The position numbers and the translations under genes are program-made. This document shows, in pieces, positions 13,035 to 25,704 of a DNA stretch of 64,000 nt; positions within the stretch are counted from its first letter, which is position 1, and every line of letters begins with the position of its first letter. This DNA comes from Lytechinus pictus. Taxonomy: Eukaryota > Echinodermata > Echinoidea > Temnopleuroida > Toxopneustidae. Below the pieces are notes generated by a model. That model was not told the origin of the DNA. It worked only from the letters and a program-made list of their open reading frames with translations, and did not search any database. The stretch covers positions 32,230,001-32,294,000 of the forward strand of contig NC_087246.1 in the NCBI RefSeq assembly GCF_037042905.1. The letters are read 5' to 3'.

Positions 13035-13875
13035 GGGGAATGCAGGGAATTTGAGCCATTTTTTTTTTTATTTTTTTTTTAATGTTAAAACTTATATGAT
13101 TCATGATCCTGTAGAAATATGTACCTTGCCTTAAAATTCAATTCTTGGGAAACATATTTTAATCTACATATAACATTCTACCCCCACACTGAAAGTCACT
13201 GTCACCTTTGAAAAAAAAAATCAAATGGCCCAACTCGCCCCACCCATGGGGTAAGATTAGCTACCTTCTGGGGGTAAGTTGAGCCACAGATAACATGTAC
13301 AAAAGGTATGGGACAAGAACGAGCTTGAAAGTTTATTTTATTTAAAGTCTTGTTCACTTGCTAATTCTCAATAAATACTAACATCCTCTAAAATTAAAAC
13401 AAGTGTCTTGTGAATTGGTCCTTTCTGCTTGAACACCAATTTCTTTTCAATTTTTTTTTATCATTACCATATGAATTACCATGGCTCAACTTGCCCCACG
13501 TTGGCTGGCTCAACCTACCCCAGTCCGAACTAATGTAATATTTTCACATCAACACCTTTCATAATGCATCCATCATGTAAAAGACTATGGCAAGAATGAA
13601 GATCCATACCTGGACTAACAATATTGTTCTTAAGCCTTTCTTATATTTATAAACGCATGTGGGTAAAAAGCACTTTCTATTTCACACCTTTTTAAAAATC
13701 TTTTTTGAATGAAATTTTTATTTTTTTCCTCTGAAAATTTAATTTTTGTTTCAACGTTGAAAACAATGTGGTGGGGTTAGGGATTATGCAATGGGTCAAT
13801 ATATGGCACCACCACAATGTCTGACTCATTCATTATCGGCCTGGGGGTGGTGGCTCAACTTACCCCGCCTTCCCC
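13035..13875. repeat. Element with inverted ends and repeated 'GGCTCAACTTRCCCC' motifs
   Basis: TA flanks GGGGAATGCAGGGAATTTGAGCCA on the left and the inverse TGGCTCAACTTACCCCGCCTTCCCC on the right. Variants of the terminal motif recur inside at about 13210, 13270, 13483 and 13507, in both orientations. Poly-T runs and AT-rich filler make up the rest. No ORF. Probably a non-autonomous transposable element. Confidence 0.55.
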
Positions 13876-14289
13876 TACACATTGATAATCGGTGATCATA
13901 ATTATGTATCGAAAATAATGGGACTACAATAGCAGTCATCGGGATTACTCGAAACACTTGGCTTCTAGTAATTTGATTACTTGAAAAAGTTTATGAAGGT
14001 GTACATTTCTAAACCCAGGAGAATTGAAATCCATATGAGACATGGACATGACAAGATATCCCCAACACTCACACTTGTATTACTGGGTAAATCGGAATGA
14101 CGTTAGAATAAACATTACTCCGGGAAATTGAAATGTGCACTAGACTCTCTCATATTGCCATCCCGGTGGAAGCGCATTAATGCAATCTGATTATAATTCT
14201 CATGAATGAACAATGAAAACAGGACGATATTCACACTGTCGCGTTCAGCAGGTAAAGGCTTAATAATGCAATTGCTTCATGAAACTCAC

Positions 14290-14453
14290 CCGAAAGCATA
14301 TAAGATGATGCCCATCTGAACGAGCCGATTAATGGCGCCGACTTTTTTACTCTTGATCTGCACCATCTTAGGTGTGTCGTAATCGAAAAAGGTGTCCGAC
14401 ATCGACGTAAAAAGCGCCGTAATTTTCGTTCCCGAACCCATCTTGGCGTCCAT
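14290..14453 (-). CDS. P2X purinoceptor-like channel, first coding exon only (partial)
   Basis: From ATG 14453-14451 the exon codes for 54 aa plus two bases and ends at a GTGAGT donor (14289 downwards). The segment DTFFDYDTPKMVQIKSKKVG followed by INRLVQMGIILYAF matches the conserved P2X N-terminus (FEYDTPR.V.I.S.KVG..NR..Q..I..Y..G), including the cytosolic T-x-K phosphorylation motif (TPK) and the start of TM1. In vertebrate P2X genes exon 1 also ends at the Gly before W/VF, as here (phase 2, GG|). P2X subunits are trimeric ATP-gated cation channels of the plasma membrane. The other roughly 340 residues should follow at lower coordinates, but no second exon was recognised between 1 and 14289, so intron 1 is very long, the gene runs off the left edge, or it is broken. 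Met5 (14441) is an alternative start. Confidence 0.75.
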
Positions 14454-16702
14454 CAATGTCTTTGAGATAAAAGAACGATAGGAAGCAATAAGGTTGACTG
14501 TGGAGATGATGATGGAAGGTCCCAAAGTGCGGAAGAAGAGTGTTGACTTTCGCAGCAGAAGAGTTTATACTATTTAAAAGTGATTTGAGTAATTCCTGGA
14601 TAACTTGTATGAGTTTTAGGTACTGATGGCGAACCAATGGCCTTGGGAATCTGTATATTTCCAAAATGTCCTCTGGAGACTTCCTTGATTAGAACTGAAT
14701 CACTTCTTTGGTTTAATTAATTTTTAAAAATGTGACTAAAGCAATGAGGTGTAGAATGTAATTCGAGCATCAATCACGAATGCGGTAGAGTGATGTCACG
14801 TTTTATAAGGTTTTAAAAGAACACAAATTATACTTGTTGCTGTCCGGAAAGAGCAACGAGGTTTATCTTCGTCTTGATATAGTTTCAGGTTACCAGTCCA
14901 CAATTTGAAGTTCACTTTAAAATATCCTTACCTCTCCGCGAAATATCTATTGTCAGTTAGGACATCTTTGCCAACTATCCTGTTTTCCATCACCATAACA
15001 TACACGGGAGACACATTTCATGAATACTTTAAGTATAGATTTCAAACGAGGCAAAGTGGGCTTGGACGAGAAATGAAAGAGGAGAAAGCATGAATTCCCT
15101 GTCGCTGCTAATCATTCGATCCTTCCCTTATTCCTCACCGGAGCCTGGTGCATCGCCGAATTGTGATGTCCTGTCACGATCACGGCCGGAATCACCCGCC
15201 TAAAATGGAAGCCGTCGGGGGTATAATCCTATGAATGTTCAATGTAATAATCAGATTAGATTTCTCCCCTCAAGGATTTGACATGGAGGGCTTTGTTGAG
15301 AGACAAAGTCGGACAAAAAATACAGAAGACAATTGTAGCTAACACGTGTTGGATCTCAACGTCGCGATATTCTCAATTCAACGATGATTTCGATTCCGTC
15401 AAAAGCACGACAATACAAAATGAGCACTGGTTATATCACGATTATAACAAATAAATCCAAATATATCGATGACACGTTTTATGATCATATCGATGACCAC
15501 TGATGGCCATGGCAGGGAATATTCATTATCTTATTCGTAGACTTAAGTCTTGACAAACCAACTAAAATATGCAGGGGAAAATCGGAAATTGGTGTAACCG
15601 ATGTGTCTCACACGACCAAAGGGCACCCCGACTATAGGCCTACTGCTCTACTGCTCTCCAACAAATCCAACAGGTTCACACGATACGATAAACGACATTA
15701 TCGTCCTCCCATATTATTCGTTTAATGAAAAGAAGGAACTCATTTGATCCGTTGGTTGCCAAAGGGTGCAAAGTAGAACTGTCACCATGTGCCTCTAGAT
15801 GTCCTTTTGAACCACTCCTCAATGATGGACCCTTTAACTTCATAGAGCTTGTCAGTGTCCCCTCCACTCTCACAGCTACGCACGTGAAATATAGGACAAG
15901 TTCGAGGGAAAAGGTAGCACTAACGAGGGCGTTATCAAAGCACGGCTGGTAACGGGCAAGCATACGAGTGTATGAGTTGCTCTGTCGCTATCCTCAGGTC
16001 TCGACGCTGATTCGTCGATGAGTGCGGTACGAAGTCGTACAAAACAGGAACGCAAACTTTTGCTGCGTGCGCAGGTTGTGACGTATTTGCTATCAGCATT
16101 AGACGTGAAGCAAGTAGAGAAGACCATCGAAGGGCATGTTCACATTATTCAGTATAGCATCAAAGGTTTAATGATTTTGTGGTACAGCACATTATATCCA
16201 TATTTCATGAAAGAGCTCTTTATACCATCACCATAATCGTGAATTATTACGTCACAAATATCATTTAACAAATGGTTGTTTCCATGCCAGATGTGAGTAA
16301 ACGTCCATGGGAACAAGCATGTGGGACTGAGATTTGACATGATGACGTTAGGAACATGGCTACTGATTTCAATTCAATCAAGGCAAGGGGGGGACACGCA
16401 CAACAACGTTCGCTTGCTTTTTAATGAATTAAATTCCGTAATGGACTGAGTTTGGATGAGGGGAGTTCTTCGTTAACATGCTGGCATGCTTTCATTACAA
16501 AACAGATTCAAAATTGTGATGATCCTTGCTAGTGGAATCCTGGAAATCTGTCGAATAAGTTTAATATGCACTCCGGCAAATTCTATATTTTGGGCTTTGG
16601 CTAGATAAATAAACCCTTCTTAACCATTCCGAAGAATATCCTTTTCTAAACTAGAAAACCGTACAAGACATTGTCTGAAAAGGTAGGCCTGATTAATATT
16701 TA

Positions 16703-16965
16703 CAGTGGCGTAATGAGCCAAATATTTTGAGGGGCCCGATATGGCGTATCGCTTAAAACCAATGAAAAGTTGATAGCGATTTATTTCCCGAAATTTTCAA
16801 TACGAAAATCCAGCTTTGTGATAGATTTTTACATAATGTTCTCAAAATAATATCATATTTCAGCCTTATATCCCTTTCCTTTTCTTTCCTTTTTAGTTCT
16901 TGGTCATGACTAAATTTTGGGGGCAGGAGCCCCCCTCTCTCAGCCCACACATCTCTACGCCAGTG
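16703..16965. mobile_element. hAT-like MITE (263 bp)
   Basis: The ends are CAGTGGCGTAATGAG and, inverted, CACTGGCGTAGAGATG. The flanks AATATTTA (16695-16702) and AATATTCA (16966-16973) agree at 7 of 8 bases, as expected for an aged 8-bp target-site duplication. No coding capacity. Confidence 0.7.
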
Positions 16966-17571
16966 AATATTCAAAAGCAGTAACAGAAAATATAGTTATT
17001 ATTCTCTAAATAACGCAAATTTTTATTTGTGATGATTATCAAACGAAAATATCAAAATATGGAATTAGCATGGTAAGGAAACACTATATACTTATAAGAT
17101 TCAGTTTATTCTCGACTTGGAAAGAGAGCCTATAGTTTAGATTATTTACTTCACAAAACCTTATGTTAACACATCATGTTAGCAAATGCAAAGATTCGTT
17201 TTTCAAAATTTTGTTCGTATAGTCGTCACGATGATGTTAGTGTGATGAAAAGGCACAGAGCTAAGCTCGGATAAGCTGTGTCCAAAGGCTGGCCAAAAAG
17301 GGTCTGCTAAGAAAATAAGAAGATACACGCTATAATCAGAGATAATGAGCTTTTAAGAAGACGGACGTGCTCGATCCCCCGGTAATTCACATTAGAAACC
17401 ATCCATTCGACAAGTCCATAAGACTGAGACATTCAGGTCAGGAACAATAATTACATGTAATAGCGCCCCCATAGCATCCTAACAAACCTGAAATAAAGGA
17501 TGACTTGGAAAGATTGTCAAAATGTGTTGTAGACAGTGCACTGGTCTGTTTTATGCCAGAGAAGGGGGAGG

Positions 17572-17878
17572 CACTGGCGTACCTAGGATTTTCCAGAAGG
17601 GGGGCACATTTTGACTAGCAAAAAAAAAAAAGGTCTTCAACCACAAATAAAGGATTTCTTACCACACAAAAAAATGACAAGCAAAAAAAGAGGGGGTACA
17701 TTTTGACATTACAAATATTATTAATTTGGCTTCTCAAAAGGGGGGGGAGCACGTCCTCTGTATCAGTTGTGACTCGTCAGGGGGGCAGGGATACGTCCCC
17801 TGCACGAGTTGTGACTCGTCAGGGGGGCAGACTGCCCCCCTGTCCCCCCCCCCTGTCCCCCCCCTTAGGTACGCTAGT
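17572..17878. mobile_element. hAT-like non-autonomous element with perfect 8-bp TSD
   Basis: GGGGGAGG is duplicated exactly at 17564-17571 and 17879-17886. The left end reads CACTGGCGTACCTAGG; the right end, inverted, reads ACTAGCGTACCTAAGG. An inner 22-bp unit (TTGTGACTCGTCAGGGGGGC core) is present twice around 17767 and 17811. The element is G-rich and has no coding capacity. 8-bp duplications and CA(G/C)TGGCG-type ends are usual for hAT elements. Confidence 0.78.
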
Positions 17879-17886
17879 GGGGGAGG

Positions 17887-20800
17887 GTGTTAAGAAAGGG
17901 AGGAAGAAAGGACAGAAATGAATGGTGGTGGAAGATGATGGAAAATATAAGCTTTCTATAAACACACTCCCCTCTTTCGCTAGTTCTACCTTCTCGCACT
18001 CTATGTCTCTCTTTCTTTTGCATTATCAAAAACTAACAATGATTTTGAGAGAGGGAAAAATAAAAAATATGTATTCTAATTTTCTGGCATAGGGGTACCT
18101 TTCACATCAATTTGCATTAAAAGTTAAGACTGTTCTCCGACCAGGGCTTACATGATGATTTTCATGTTTACTGCTCTGTCGGGCAGCTATAATATACAAA
18201 GCAAGATATATGCCATACTATTAAGTTGGCCAACAGTCTGCATAAATTATCGACTCTGTACTTCATGATAATAGGGATTGCGCCCCCTAATTCAGGTAAT
18301 TCATTGAGTGCACCAACATGATCAAGGCGATACTACTGCAGGATTAAAAGTGGTAGAGGGGTGTAATTGGTCAAATTGAAGAGATACTCGGTAAAACAAG
18401 AAGGTCAACTCTGCTAGTATTAGCTGCAATGGACTGGCTACTCGGTATAAATCTCTTCAAGAGAGAGGTAGTTCACAATCTCAATCGAAGGGATACAAAC
18501 ATCTTAAAACTGTACAAGTGACACTGTATAGGTGTCTTAATACATCCAATCTTCGAGAAGGGGAGGGGGGACGAGCGGGTGATCAAGTTTGGTGTAAGAA
18601 TTGACGTTGGTATTGAGAGCGAAAAATTCAGCTGGTTAACGTACATTCTGTTACCATTCAGCTTCCCGCCCTGCCCTCAAGCAAGATAGTGACGCCAAAA
18701 AAAAAAAAGAATGTCAGCAACAAACTTAACAATAATCCGACTGTGATCACCTGAAATAATTGAACATTGATTTGCCTGCGATGTACTTGTGCTGACTTAA
18801 AAGTTCCCGTGCAGTCAAATCATTTGAAGGAATAGAATAGAAACAAATAACTTCACACACTTACATTTTTAATTACAATAACACTTTATGAAAGAAAGGA
18901 ACGTTGAATAGCCCCCGGACTAGCCTCACTCCCTCAAATTCTAGAGGATGGAGAGGTATTGACAACTGTACTTTTACAGGATGAGTTAAGGATCAACATT
19001 ACCATTTATTTTCATACACATTTTAAGCAGCTATGAATGAAATCTCTTCAAACCCTAAAATCTTCTATTCACACTCGCCGTATTTCCTCATCTACCGCTT
19101 ATATGTTGCTGGTCAAATGACCAATCAATCGAACATTACTATATAAAAAAAAAAGCGTAACCCTTCTTAACGGTATAGACACGCCATCTAGACCCGACAT
19201 GCCACTATCTTCGGCGACTCTTAACCTGTTAGGATGGTAGAAAAGGAGGAAATATCGTAGAAGAGGGATGGTAAATGCCTCGAGACAGGCAGGAGGAAAT
19301 GAACAGAAGCGAGCAAGATGCTAGATTGGTGGACAGTATTTGATTAGGGACACGAACTGGCTGCTTTTCTTTCATGGGCCTAATGGGATAAATTATGGAG
19401 ATCTTGGATTGGATCAGACAGTAACTAAGAAACGGACCCTTCTTAAATTGGTGAGCTGTACATGGGATTCGAGAAGTAGAAGAGGGGGAGCAGCATCACA
19501 AAGAGGGAGGGAGAGAGAGGGGAGGGATAGAGAGAGAAACTGTTTAATTGACATCGAATGAGTAAAGGAGAATATAAAGATGTTCAAAAGCACCTGATGC
19601 TTAGGGACATTATAATGCAGCGATAAACTAAATTTCATCCCGAAGGCAGCTTTGTAGTTGATAAAGTAAGAGATTTTAGAGACACAGGAACGCGAGAATC
19701 TAAAAAGTTTGTGAATAGCAAAATTATGACGAAGAAGAAAAAAACAATGGTAAAAAAATTAAACGTACTTTACATAAACATGTTTTCATACCTTAAACGA
19801 ACGTGTGGGTTTGTGGGTACGTCTGTGTGTGCGTGAATAGAGAGAAGAGCGATGGGGGACAAGAGAAAAAAAGTCCGATGTGAGTACGAGAAGGTGAGAA
19901 GAGAGAGTGAGGTGGATCACCTTAAGTACAGGATAGTATATCATATATAATGCATTTATGTATATACTGATACAAGGTTAAGCCGAAAATCTGGAAAATG
20001 CATAAGAGGAAAATCTTACCTGCATTGCCCGAGAGTTTTTTTTTTCAAAGTTGGATAAAAAGAAGAGTCAAAGGACAAAGTGGAAATCAGTATTCTATCG
20101 ATGTTTCGTTTTAAAGGAGTTTTTGTGTGATGGCGCTGTTGACGAAATATATCTGGTTGTGATGAAAATCATCGATGTAAATTAAACCTCTTTTAATGTC
20201 TTGCAGAGCTCGATCTCGGAACTTCGAGTCTGAGAGAAAACAATATTGTTGATGAGATTGCCATAGATCAAACATTATGATACGAAAGATGAATTCAACA
20301 TAAGTGTTAAACTTTTTTTTTTCATGGCTAATATCCTCAAGTAGAATAGACATATATCTGAACTGCAAATTGTGATAGATGATGGATTGTATATATACAC
20401 ATGATTTTTTTTATGCTGCCCCCTCTCCCATTCCCTTTCTTTACCCCCATCTCTCTCTCTCTCTATTTCTCTCTTTCCTCCCCTCCCCTCCTCTCCCCCT
20501 CCAAGCCCCTTCTCTTCCAGTCTTTCTAACTTCCGCGTTTCACTATGTAAGGGAGACAGATGGACTGGAATGTGTGTGTGTGTGTGGGGGGGGGGTGTTG
20601 GGGGTTTGAGAAAGTGGGGGTGAGATGGCATGTGTGTGAGTGCGTGCATGTACTGTATGTGCGTGTTTGTTAGCCATATTCCCTCAAATGTCCCCATCAT
20701 GATTTACATAGTTCGCTCCAGATAGCCTCTCTTCCATTCTGCCTTCCGTACTCTGCAATACGACAATCGATTTAATTATGTGTTCTAGATTCCAGTAGCA

Positions 20801-21294
20801 AACTAGGTCAATAATTGCAACCTCCTGACGAACAGCTGTTTATCATTTTTAGTTTATTAATCTTCAAAGAATTTGCGCATCATTTCAGGATGGTGAAAGT
20901 AAATCATGTCAAATTTCCAAAATGTTTCAAAATATATGTTCCTTATGGGTTTTGTATTTGTATATACAAGAATCCATGCCCATGCATTAGCAATGATTGA
21001 ATGGGCATGCATGCCATACTATCAATAACTGTAAATATCTGAATGATGTGGCTTACTCGAATTAGAAATTAAATCGCGAGGGCTAAAACCTGTTTACAGT
21101 GGAGTGTTGAAAAATCAAATATTTCTAGTTGCCAAGACCTAAACAAACTATTACAATCAACACTTTGATTGTAGGCATCAATGGAAAGACAACTAGTCTG
21201 TACACAACTAAAAAGATATGGTTATGAATTAGTGATAGGCAAGACAATTAGACTAGATCTAAACTGTCAATCGATTGAGTTTCTATGAAACAGA
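17887..21294. other. Non-coding spacer 3' of lectin-like paralogue A
   Basis: It holds purine-rich GAGAGA stretches (about 19490-19545), a C/T tract (20415-20520) followed by TG/G runs (20570-20600), and otherwise AT-rich DNA. No exon was recognised. The 3' UTR of paralogue A must lie at its right end. Confidence 0.5.
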
Positions 21295-24200
21295 CTATCC
21301 TTTAACAACAAAATATTTACACCCTTTCTCATAGCGCATATCCCCACTGTCTGCCCCCATCAGCTCACAACGCCCCTCCCACGACTGTCCCGGAGGCTGG
21401 ATGAAGTTGAAGGAGTAGCATCCTCTCCAATGATTGCAAGCCGCGCCACATTGTACCCCACTCCTGACACCAAAAGGTTCCTTAATTGGTGTACTCGATT
21501 GACACCAGTCCTGCAACGCAACACCCGTCGAAGTGTCGTGCTTGATGACGTAGGTTTGAGAAAAGGATGAGATGGCGTGTTCAGTAGCCGGTACTGCAAA
21601 CAAAGAGAGAACAATGAATGTAGAAGACAAGTCAGTAATTAATCACTTCTGAATAACTATTAGCATATTGAATTTACAGATGAATGGAATGCAAACATTG
21701 GTTAATTGATGATCTTAAATATAACAAAATATTCCCAACATTTCGTTTAAAATGGAACTGGCCCCCTTTTTGAGCCAGTGGTGGATATAAACCTTAGAAG
21801 TGTATTAAAGCTGCATTTTGGAGATGTGATAAATATAAATGCACCAATGAAAAATTGGTAGATCTACATAAAACAACATCTTAGTAAATAAAGAGGCTTT
21901 AATAGGAGGAAATTATAATTTGTAAACACATTTTCGGCATCACTCCTATGTGTTTAAGATCGCATGCTCGATCTGTTATGAAAACCATAAGTCAGAAAAA
22001 AATTGGAACCAGTGGGATTCGAACCTGCCATCGACTGCTTTCGGGCAGCGACTTAACCACCAGGCTATTCTTGTTCATGGCTAAATGGGTTGATGGCAAT
22101 GATTTGAATTCCAGTTCAGCGTGATTTAGCTTGAACCAGAATGAACCTGAAACTGGGTCCAATTTTCATTGCAGATCGAGCTTACGATTTTAAACATAGT
22201 AATGCCGAATATTAAACAAGATCTTATTACACTGACAGTCTGACTTGGCATCGATGCGCGAAATTGACCAACTATCGCCGTGTGCAAAGGCCAAATATGC
22301 ATGCGCATTCTATTCGAAAGATCAATGACCAATTCTGCCAAACCTTCGTATGGTAACTTGATAACATAAACAGCAGACCTATGAATGTTACCTATTCTGA
22401 ATCTTGACAGCCTCCTTAAACGTAATTCCTCAGAAGTATTCGTCACCTTAAATGTTTATCATTGCATTGTAATGCGTTAGTCCTCAATCCGTTACGGCGT
22501 ATATAGATAAAGCGTATTTTAGTGAATGTATTTTACGATTTTACATGCAAATTCCAGGATCTAATGTTTATTAGATCCTATTTATTCTCATATAGAATCA
22601 TTAATTTTATTTAAAAGAAGTTTGAAATAAACCTTTTTTTTTATAATAAAGCTATACCGAGAGAGGGGGTTAGATATGTTCAAACTTAAACATTTTAATT
22701 TCCACAAAGAATCAAGAAATATTATGTTTCACGACCAACAAAAATGAAAATAAAACGAAATAGAATTTAAAGGAAGAGTAAATCATTATATTTCAAAATA
22801 TATCAAAAATTATTATTTTGTATAATATGAAGTAAATAAATATTTTAAAAAGTTTTACTCCATCCGCCATGTATGCACTCCTCAAAAATGTGGGCTCATT
22901 ATAATATTGTATAACGTGACAAATCAACTTACGTTCACATACAGTATGTCCTTTGAATTTTTCTTTTTGTTGCACCCACCCACTGGTCGGATTCTGGATA
23001 TTCATTGTGGCGCCATTTTGTTTATCCGCTGACTTATTTTCATCAGGATTTCCAGGACTCCAATCTGAAACAGCAGAAAAAAGAATGAGAGAAAATGAAA
23101 GAATGGACGACTTCTTGAAAATGAATGTAGGCCAGACATATAACATCACAAGAATGTTCTCTTTGCTACCCTTCGCATTGTTTTTAGTCAATTATTTGAG
23201 AACCCACCGATGACCTCTTTTAAAAGAAATGTGAATACTTCGATCTGTACAAAAGCATCTAATGAAAAGGGATTACAAAATATTATTAACCTGAAGTTTA
23301 AGCACTCAATCTCCCTCAGTACCGTCTATCACTGGCCATTAATATGACTATATCATGTGCATGTACATATTGATGTACGTTGGTGATGTTACGTAAATAA
23401 CGAGTTCATATTATGTTGTGTATAAGGACATTAATGCTTCTCTTTAATTATAGTGCACACTTAAAATGTTGGGCAACATTACTGTCCACTGTGTTGGGTT
23501 ATGTATATATGTTTGTAAAAAATATATATATTCCGTGCAATTATTATCCAATTGAGCAAGTTTATTACCTAAATATTAGTTTTATTACCCAATTTGGGCA
23601 GATTTTAACCAATAGTTGTGTGGACAGTATGTTGCCCAGGGTTGGTTAAAAGTTGAGCTGAAAATTGTCGCGAATAAAAAAATATAAAAGGTCTCATTTC
23701 CACAATCAAAACAGATACATTATTTGTAAGTAAATTGCATGCTTCTTGTATGAGCATTTTTTTTACACAGCAGCTTTCTTCCTTATCTACCGGATAAGTA
23801 TTGATTAAATCTTTTCCATGGTAAGCCTGCATGATATGTAGCTTTCTCACAAACATCTTTCTCGGTTTATTGACCTCATTTGTTTTAAGCAGCTGATGTG
23901 ATTGGACTTACTCTTGTAAGTTAAGACCTCATTCTCATGGTAACAAATAAACGTAGCGTTCGTTTCAAGATCAGAACATCCTATCCAAATTTCAGAATCA
24001 GCCACTGCAGATTGGTAGATGGACTGCATCACAATCTCCTCTTCCACAGATGAGGGAACAAAGAGATAAGAGCCACCAGGTAATGAAGGTTCCTCACATG
24101 CTACCTGGGCCTCGGCCCATTTCATTGTGCTCCCATCGGCCAGTAGCTTATAACAGCGGTTGGAGTCGGGTGAGGGGTGTGCCCACCCATCTGGGCACGC

Positions 24201-25704
24201 ATACGTGACTGCATAGAAAATTGATAGAATTAGATAGTTATTTGATATCCGCACGGTTCAAATTCTGATTTGAAACCAGATTATCGAGATATATTGATTT
24301 GGCCTTAGATTTGTTTAGGTACTTAATTTACTATAGTAGTCATAATATCAAATGATTTATCGAATTCATGATTTGCATAATAAAACAAGAGAAGTCAGAA
24401 CATTATCTTAAATGTATGTTTAATGTTTAAAGAATTGATTCGGTTATGAACTTCATCTGTGATGAACCCAAATTTATGAATTCCGCATAATTTGCAAAAT
24501 AATCATTACCATGAGGTTGTATAAATAAGATGCATACCGGAAACAATATTTGGTTAATTCTTTTTCCGATCTGGCAGACAATAACAACACTGAAAATTCA
24601 AAGACAAAGCAAATTTAACAGAGGAATAGTCAAACGATATAAGAATATACAACAAAAACAACAACGACGATGACGATTTACGTGATGTTTACCATGAGTG
24701 CTGCGCATAATTGTATAAAAGTATTTCAAACCAAAGATGAAGATATCTCAGTGATAATAAGAATGATATTCAACAAATAATAATTTTTAGTAGCTTTTCT
24801 TATCGTTATTATTACTCTCAATAGATTCCAAATATGTATCGGTTATTAGTCTCCAGAATAGGTAGAGACCGGCATGAGTCCTGTGGGAAGACAAAATGAC
24901 ACGAAAAGGGTACAGATTGACTTAAATTATTAAGGCCTTTTAAGTGAACTAAAATCACTGATGAAATCGTATAAAAGAGTTATCAAGGGATGATATATAT
25001 TTAGAAAGTACGCAATACTAAAAATAATGATTAACCTTTATTGCAATATTTTAACTTATATCCGGAGAACAGGGGCGTGTACCACCTTCTGCGCCTGGTG
25101 AAATCATTCATTGTCTCCCCCTTTTTAGAGAGACTTATTTTGTTTTCTCGGGGGGGGGGGGGATGGGGTCGGTAGGAGTCCGAACCCATTTTGCCTTTGA
25201 TCGTCGAATGAATAAAGAAAAGAATCATTAAAGAAATGAGGTGTCCACCTCTGAGTTTAAGACAAGCAGGAAGGCATCCAAAGGGTCGTAATAAAATTGA
25301 TTTTTTTTCGTTGAATCACTAAGTGCGAAACATGTCAGTTTGGATATAGATCTACTTTCTAGATGTTCATGTCATACACTAAAAAAACTAAATAAATTGG
25401 TTTAACATCTTCCCTACGTTAGCGATCGATGAAAGAAAGTCTGACACCTTTCATTACCAAACAAATTCCTTTGATAATTCATGATGAAATCGTTTCAATT
25501 TCCACTCTCACATTTACAAGATTCAAGATTGAATCAATCGATTGCACAGGATGAAACTAGCAATTAAATATTTCACATTTTTTAATCTGAAGTGTACTTA
25601 CATTGAGCAGGATAAGAGGTTGCTCCAGGCGAAGAGACGAGCAAGATGAAAATGAGCAAGGCCGGTTTCTCTTTCCCCTTGTATTCCGTGACCATTATGG
25701 TCAT
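21295..25704 (-). CDS. Secreted C-type-lectin-like + PAN/apple-like protein, paralogue A (4 exons)
   Basis: Exons on the minus strand: 25704-25602, 24208-23912, 23064-22933 and 21593-21295 (TAG stop), together 276 aa. Every junction is GT..AG and every intron is phase 1. Residues 1 to about 30 form a signal peptide with hydrophobic core LLIFILLV; Met4 (25695) is an alternative start. Residues 39-177 form a C-type lectin-like domain that opens with CPDGW and has WIGC in place of WIGL; Cys are at 39, 53, 72, 112, 123 and 176. Residues 208-269 carry six cysteines (208, 226, 230, 236, 253, 269) in a PAN/apple-like pattern. No membrane segment follows, so the protein is probably secreted. The usual EPN/QPD sugar-binding motif appears as NPD and the WND motif as WVQ, so classical calcium-dependent sugar binding is doubtful. 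Introns hold a MITE copy (23457) and a tRNA-like SINE (22009). The ligand is unknown; recognition or immune roles are inference. Confidence 0.82.
22009..22080 (-). repeat. tRNA-like SINE head / tRNA-like fragment
   Basis: On the minus strand an A-box TAGCCTGGTGGTTAAG (22067-22052) and a perfect B box GGTTCGAATCC (22025-22015) are spaced as in a tRNA. The acceptor ends do not pair and the T stem is poor, so a functional tRNA gene is unlikely. It lies in intron 3 of lectin-like paralogue A, in the same orientation. Confidence 0.55.
23457..23655. mobile_element. Second copy of the ACACTTAAAATGTTGGGC family
   Basis: It matches 8169-8375 throughout (TTATTATCCAATTGAGCAA; CAGATTTTAACCAATAGTT; GCCCAGGGTTGGTTA) but lacks the last 25 bp or so. 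It lies in intron 2 of lectin-like paralogue A. Confidence 0.68.

Noticed and set aside
15676-16236. Open frames on both strands (up to 95 codons)
   Set aside because: No domain, no consistent splice sites and no similarity that I recognise; a chance frame in less AT-rich DNA.
22009-22080. Functional tRNA gene
   Set aside because: The A and B boxes are good, but the acceptor arms do not pair and the T stem is poor. It is better read as a SINE head.
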